A stretch of DNA of 8,561 nt from Acidobacteriaceae bacterium (lineage in GTDB: Bacteria > Acidobacteriota > Terriglobia > Terriglobales > Acidobacteriaceae): the NCBI GenBank assembly GCA_003162255.1, contig PMMJ01000185.1, positions 10,914 through 19,474 on the forward strand, in the 5' to 3' direction. How positions within the stretch are numbered: position 1 is the first letter of the stretch; the number at the start of each line of letters is the position of its first letter. Positions 5,285 through 8,561 of this stretch are shown piece after piece. A model generated the notes under the pieces. That model did not search any database. It was not told the origin of the DNA and worked only from the letters and a program-made list of their open reading frames with translations. The position numbers were made by a program, and so were the translations under genes.

Positions 5285-6139
5285 ATGAGTAACTCCGAAG
5301 AACCCGCCGCGCCCAGAGTTCTGCTGGTGGATGACGATGAAGCGGTGCGCGGGATGATGGTGGCGACCCTTGAACACAAGGGATTTGAAGCGGTCGCCGC
5401 TGCCAACGTGGCCGAAGCGCTGAGGCTTATCACCACGGAGAAGTTCAGCGCACTCATCACAGACCTGCACATGCCGAACCCCGGCGATGGTCTCACGCTG
5501 GTCACGGCGATGCGCCACTCCCAACCCGATGCACTGACAGTGCTGGTCAGTGGATACCCCGACGTGCAGAGCGCCGTGTCCACTATTCTTCTGCAAGCGG
5601 ACGAAATCATGGTGAAGCCATTCGAATTCGACAGACTCGCCGAACTCGTCCGCGAAAGGATGCTAAATCGGAAGCCGGCCGTCCGATCAACCAAGGAGAG
5701 AGTGGGCGCGATACTGCAGCGCTGCATACCCCTCATTGTCGAAAAGTGGCTGGCGCGGGCAAAGCGGAGTGATGACCTGAATCAACTGGCGCTTAGCGAT
5801 GACGATCGCACCGGGTATCTTCCCCATCTGGTGGAGGATCTGGTGACTCGATTGAACAACTTCAGCGCGGCCGACAAGGACAGCGATGCCGACTTCTCCA
5901 TCTCTGCCACAGCTCACGGTAAGCTGCGATTCATGCAATGCTACACTCCTGCGATGCTGGTGCACGAATCGCGAATCCTGCAAGTGACCGTATTTGGGGT
6001 ATTGCAGGAGAATCTAAGCTCCCTGGATTTCAGCTTGCTGTTACCCGATGTCATGAGTATCGCGGACGAGGTGGATGCGCAGTTGACCCAAGCGATGGTG
6101 AGTTACATGAACGAAATGCATAAGGCAGCGGCCGCGTAG
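5285..6139 (+). CDS. Response regulator: receiver domain joined to RsbRD_N-like helical domain
   Basis: The 284-residue protein starts at ATG 5285, preceded by AGAGG at a good distance; an in-frame TTG 29 codons earlier is unlikely. Residues 10-125 form a receiver (REC) domain with every functional residue: acidic Asp16-18 in LLVDDDEA, phospho-acceptor Asp60 in LITDLHMP, Ser89 in VLVSGYPD and Lys111 in VKPFEF. It resembles the receivers that carry a VSGYPD block, as in HD-GYP and NtrC-like regulators. Residues ~138-275 are all-helical: IVEKWLARAK, LSDDDRTGYLPHLVEDLVTRL, then HGKLRFMQCYTPAMLVHESR match the pattern I know from RsbRD_N domains (RsbR-type stressosome co-antagonist N-terminus), which often precede kinase modules. 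No kinase, phosphatase, HTH or GGDEF output follows, so it may signal by protein-protein contact. No kinase gene is adjacent. The C-terminal domain name is an inference. Confidence 0.88.
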   Translation: MSNSEEPAAPRVLLVDDDEAVRGMMVATLEHKGFEAVAAANVAEALRLITTEKFSALITDLHMPNPGDGLTLVTAMRHSQPDALTVLVSGYPDVQSAVSTILLQADEIMVKPFEFDRLAELVRERMLNRKPAVRSTKERVGAILQRCIPLIVEKWLARAKRSDDLNQLALSDDDRTGYLPHLVEDLVTRLNNFSAADKDSDADFSISATAHGKLRFMQCYTPAMLVHESRILQVTVFGVLQENLSSLDFSLLLPDVMSIADEVDAQLTQAMVSYMNEMHKAAAA

Positions 6140-6670
6140 AGACAGAGTTCTGATAGAGGCGATCCAGTGCCGACCGGCTTGCAATCGCTCGTGTCCGAAC
6201 ATTTTGTGTTATCGAAAAGACAATGGATTTAACTCCTTGAAGCAGGCGGACTCGGAGGACCAGTGTGACTTGATCGGGGTTGAGGGGGCAAGGCGGCTCT
6301 GCCGAATTATCGTCACTCTTGCCGAATTATCGTCACCGGCAGCGCTCAGATCTTACCGAAAACCGCACTCTAGGCGGGCATGTTTAAAGTTGGCCTCGCC
6401 CTGGCATTCTAAGATCAAGCAATGAACCCGGCCTTCCACTTGGGCGTCCGGATTTTGGCACAGAGGAGGAGCGTGCGGTTGTGGCGCGGTTTCTTCCGGC
6501 TGCGTCCAGGCGAACACAGCCTGCCGAACCCATTTGACGAGTCTGTTCGGTTTTCGGAACAGAAACTTCGCTGCCAGTCCACTGGGACAGGAGGCGTATA
6601 CCATTGCTGCGGTGTCCTAATCGGATCCCTGTGTCCAAGTCATCTATTTATTAGAACTTCCAAGACTTTA
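6140..6670. other. Intergenic region between the two regulators, with possible mobile-element remnant
   Basis: This 531-base gap contains a 17-bp direct repeat at 6300-6336. Reading frames crossing 6204-6425 (plus), 6353-6604 (minus) and an 83-codon upstream extension of the next gene are rich in Arg, Cys and Trp, lack ribosome binding sites and resemble no family I recognise. I find no convincing promoter for the downstream regulator; TATTTA near 6646-6651 is a weak -10 candidate. The mixed, non-coding character and the repeat suggest decayed inserted DNA. Confidence 0.4.
6300..6336. repeat. 17-bp direct repeat, two copies
   Basis: TGCCGAATTATCGTCAC occurs at 6300-6316 and exactly again at 6320-6336, separated by three bases (a 20-bp period). 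Exact paired repeats of this size can be the multiple terminal repeats at one end of an insertion sequence (IS21-like elements have such ends) or paired operator sites. No matching inverted copy is in the window, so any element would be a one-ended remnant. Confidence 0.8.
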
Positions 6671-7324
6671 ATGAAAACGACCAACCTGCTGGTAATCAGT
6701 GACGAAACGATCGCGCGCGCGGGTCTAAAGTTGTTTCTAGCAACCGAAGCAGGACTCGAAGTCAAAGGGGAAGCAAGCAGCGAGGATGCCATCGAGAAAG
6801 CGAGCAACCTGCGACCCGATGTCGTCATCGTGTTTGCTGAAGTGACAAAACCCAGTTGTGCGCAGCTGATCACCGCTCTGCGCAAAGCGCTTCCTCCGGC
6901 TGGAATTGTGGTGCTGGGTCGTGAGACACATCACGCCTACGTTGGGTTGCTACTGGCAGTTGGGGCCCACGGATACGTTCTTCTGCACGCAACTCCACGG
7001 GAGTTGTTCAGAGCGATTCGCGCCGCCGCCCGCGGGCGCAGATATGTGGATCCGGAGTTAAGCGATGCACTCTACGCGTTGCTTGCCCGACAAGCAGAGT
7101 CTGGCACCAAGGTGTTGAGCCGGCGCGAAGAGGAAGTCCTCAAAATGGTTGCGTACGGTTACACCCCCAAAGAAATTGCCTCCAGCCTGAACATAAGTCG
7201 GAAATCGATTGAAACCTACCGGGCACGAAGTCTGGAAAAGCTGGGGCTGCGCACACGGTCGGACGTCGTCCGATATGCACTCCAGATGGGCATGTTCAAA
7301 GTTGATATCAAGCAGGCATCCTAA
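6671..7324 (+). CDS. NarL/LuxR-family response regulator with degenerate receiver
   Basis: The 217-residue protein has the NarL layout: receiver-like domain (~5-122), linker, and a GerE/LuxR helix-turn-helix at ~147-210 (LSRREEEVLKMVAYGYTPKEIA, then SLNISRKSIETYRARSLEKLGL). The DNA-binding domain is fully canonical, so it is very probably a transcription factor. The receiver is not canonical: the acidic pair reads Ser10-Asp11, the phospho-acceptor Asp is Phe55 (PDVVIVFAEV, where relatives have DVVLMD), the Thr/Ser is Gly83 and the conserved Lys is Leu105 (GYVLLHA for GYLLKDA). It should therefore not be switched by phosphotransfer. The ATG at 6671 fits the family N-terminus (MKTTNLLVISDE); the frame is open 83 codons further upstream but that stretch has no receiver similarity. 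The ribosome binding site is weak. No kinase gene is adjacent. Confidence 0.93.
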   Translation: MKTTNLLVISDETIARAGLKLFLATEAGLEVKGEASSEDAIEKASNLRPDVVIVFAEVTKPSCAQLITALRKALPPAGIVVLGRETHHAYVGLLLAVGAHGYVLLHATPRELFRAIRAAARGRRYVDPELSDALYALLARQAESGTKVLSRREEEVLKMVAYGYTPKEIASSLNISRKSIETYRARSLEKLGLRTRSDVVRYALQMGMFKVDIKQAS

Positions 7325-7441
7325 GCTCCGCGCGGATTTTGCCGTGGCTGCATTCTCGCGCCGCTTCGCGGCTAAGAGTGTAGAGCTTTGTTGTACCGTG
7401 CCGCCGAAATTTTAGTTGTCAGCTTTGTGGCTTGGGTTCAG

Positions 7442-8134
7442 TTACTTTGCCGGCAGCAGGCCGTCCTTGGCGAGGACATAAGTAGTCAGCTTATCAATCT
7501 TGAGATTGGTACGGCTGGAAGTAAGGGTAACGGCTCCGTCGCTGTTGCGAATCGAGTCCACATCTTTCATTAAAACGCGGTGTTTCGAAGTGATATAGGA
7601 CGGTGGCGGCAATGAGGAGCTGTCCTTCCCCGAGTCGGGGCCGGGAAATCGGGGTATAGACTCGGATTCCCTCTTGTCGGGGTATTGGCCCCAGCCATTC
7701 CAATTCTTAACGCTGTTGGCGGAGTCTGGTGGCTGATACGAAACATTCTGAGCCGGCATCGCCTCCGCAGGGTAATACCAGGCAGTCAAGTAGAGCTTGA
7801 TGGGCGCCGATCCGTTTTTCCATTGCACGGAGTCCATGCGAATGGCAAGGCGGCACGGGTCGGTTTTGGTTTTCGCCACGGACTCGGTAACTTCTCCCGA
7901 CAGGACGGCGTCACGCGGGATGACTACTCCATCTACCAGGGTGGAGATCACGAGATTGGCCTGGACCTTGGTTCCGACGGGGTTCTTACCGGCAGCGACG
8001 TTTTGCCGCATGACCACAGGGAACTCAAGCCCTACCGGGGAACCGGGCGCGGGGGTCTGCTGGCCGAGCAAGGCGGCAGAGCCGAGAATGACGGCGAATA
8101 CCACATGACCGACTGCGGCCTCTTTGCTGAACAT
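7442..8134 (-). CDS. Predicted secreted protein of unknown function
   Basis: I do not recognise a named family. The ATG at 8134 has a strong ribosome binding site (AAGGGGGAC, about 6 bases away). The 230-residue product begins with a Sec-type signal peptide: a short n-region, then the hydrophobic VVFAVILGSAALLG at 11-24, with likely cleavage before QQTPAPG; there is no lipobox Cys. The mature part has a beta-rich segment (about 37-120), PVGTKVQANLVISTLVDGVV then IPRDAVLSGEVTES, whose pattern of a settable pore- or barrel-like value followed by VIPRDAVLSGEV recalls secreted proteins common in Acidobacteriota. A Pro/Ser/Gly-rich loop spans ~130-180. It converges on the upstream regulator with 117 bases between stops, and is transcribed from its own promoter. 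Localisation periplasmic or extracellular is inferred. Confidence 0.85.
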   Translation of the reverse strand: MFSKEAAVGHVVFAVILGSAALLGQQTPAPGSPVGLEFPVVMRQNVAAGKNPVGTKVQANLVISTLVDGVVIPRDAVLSGEVTESVAKTKTDPCRLAIRMDSVQWKNGSAPIKLYLTAWYYPAEAMPAQNVSYQPPDSANSVKNWNGWGQYPDKRESESIPRFPGPDSGKDSSSLPPPSYITSKHRVLMKDVDSIRNSDGAVTLTSSRTNLKIDKLTTYVLAKDGLLPAK

Positions 8135-8182
8135 ATTGTCCCCCTTGCTGGTTGACGACGGGCAGGCGCTCCGGATCGGAAG

Positions 8183-8211
8183 ATTATACCTTAGTAGGCT
8201 GCGGAAAAACT
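8183..8211 (-). promoter_or_regulatory. Predicted promoter of the secreted-protein gene
   Basis: A perfect -10 box TATAAT lies on the minus strand at 8188-8183, giving a leader of about 40 bases before the strong ribosome binding site and the ATG at 8134. No consensus -35 is seen at 16-18 bases; the region there is T-rich (AGTTTTTCC). The -10 match is good, the -35 poor. Confidence 0.5.
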
Positions 8212-8329
8212 CACCAAGTCCGCAAAAAGCTCACCTCAAGCGCTAAAGCGTGGTCACACTTCAACGACTTACCGCACAAGTAAACTCGTGCCCTTCCCAA
8301 ACACTTGCACGAATCACAGTTTTTCCGCA
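8200..8329. repeat. 12-bp inverted repeat pair
   Basis: TGCGGAAAAACT at 8200-8211 is the exact reverse complement of AGTTTTTCCGCA at 8318-8329. A related direct copy, CCGCAAAAAGCTCACC, lies at 8220-8235 against GCGGAAAAACTCACC at 8201-8215. The ~130-bp unit with inverted ends could be a small non-autonomous element (MITE-like) or an insertion-sequence end remnant. Target-site duplications were not found by eye. Confidence 0.55.
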
Positions 8330-8355
8330 ACCTGTGACGTCGTGCCCTTCCCAAA
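8286..8355. repeat. 16-bp direct repeat, two copies
   Basis: TCGTGCCCTTCCCAAA occurs at 8286-8301 and at 8340-8355, a 54-bp spacing, and brackets one arm of the inverted repeat. Function is unknown; it may be part of the same decayed element. Confidence 0.8.
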
Positions 8356-8561
8356 ACCCGCTCGAACTGTGCTTTCTTTGTACCCGGTTAGCTTAGGGAG
8401 CTACGGGGAATTTACGCTTGGCCTGCTTGTCCTACCGATGAGTAACACACTGTTCGCTTGGTACCGCCCATGGAAGGATTCAGTGGCTTAACAATCTTTT
8501 CGTATAGTGTCGCAACACTTGGGGCCGAGGTCTTCGGTTCCGAAATCCAAAATCTACGGCG

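Larger units (their letters stand above)
8135..8561. other. Intergenic region to the right edge, with short repeats
   Basis: This 427-base stretch carries the leader and promoter of the minus-strand secreted protein (to ~8211) and then a set of short repeats (8200-8355) described separately. The plus-strand frame at 8288-8491 has no ribosome binding site and no family resemblance. Near the edge TATAGT at 8503-8508 with TTCAGT 18 bases upstream could be a weak plus-strand promoter for a gene beyond the window. No RNA gene is evident. Confidence 0.45.

Noticed and set aside
6422..6670. 83-residue upstream extension of the LuxR-type regulator
   Set aside because: Arg/Cys-rich sequence with no domain; the receiver fold starts at the ATG at 6671.
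7360..7372. Hairpin GCCGC-TTC-GCGGC between convergent genes as a terminator
   Set aside because: The stem is only 5 bp and no T-run follows on either strand, so a rho-independent terminator is not supported.
1..8561. CRISPR array, tRNA, rRNA or riboswitch
   Set aside because: No regularly spaced identical repeats with unique spacers, and no recognisable RNA-gene motifs were seen; the periodic repeats at the left are coding collagen triplets.

Overview
The window looks like a chromosomal segment of a moderately GC-rich soil-type bacterium, most likely an Acidobacteriota member of the Solibacter/Bryobacter kind. This is inferred from the gene style (a DNRLRE plus collagen-like secreted protein, an orphan secreted protein of acidobacterial flavour, many short GC-rich intragenic and intergenic repeats) and from the rsmG-parA-parB order. 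No rRNA or marker gene is present, so the assignment is an inference.

Layout from left to right. Positions 1-1278 (minus) hold the 5' part of a secreted protein with a DNRLRE-like N-terminal domain followed by a long Gly-Xaa-Yaa collagen-like stalk. It runs off the left edge and carries an apparent one-base frameshift at a C5 run (418-422). Positions 1279-1879 are a non-coding gap that contains a diverged second copy of the last ~25 codons of parB (1559-1642), followed by an AT-rich stretch. Positions 1880-4917 (minus) hold the chromosome-segregation and 16S rRNA methylation cluster rsmG, parA, parB, with three parS centromere sites between rsmG and parA. Positions 4918-5284 are a divergent intergenic region. 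Positions 5285-6139 (plus) encode a response regulator whose receiver is joined to an RsbRD_N-like helical domain. Positions 6140-6670 are a gap with a 17-bp direct repeat. Positions 6671-7324 (plus) encode a NarL/LuxR-type regulator whose receiver has lost its phosphorylation site. Positions 7442-8134 (minus) encode a secreted protein of unknown function, behind a promoter with a perfect -10 box. The last ~430 bases hold short direct and inverted repeats and no convincing gene.

How the genes work together. ParA, ParB and the three parS sites make a complete origin-segregation system; one parS lies just upstream of a good sigma-70-type promoter for parA, which suggests autoregulation by ParB. 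rsmG sits beside it as in many bacteria, but mnmG, its usual partner, is absent, and the gene upstream is a divergent signalling gene. The two plus-strand regulators are separate transcription units by spacing, with no kinase beside them.

The most notable observations are the ParB C-terminal relic next to the intact parB, repeat-like in-frame insertions in the coding regions of two core genes (rsmG before the SAM motif, parB in its N-terminal linker), the degenerate receiver of the LuxR-type regulator, and the collagen frameshift. I did not find a clearly new multi-gene system.
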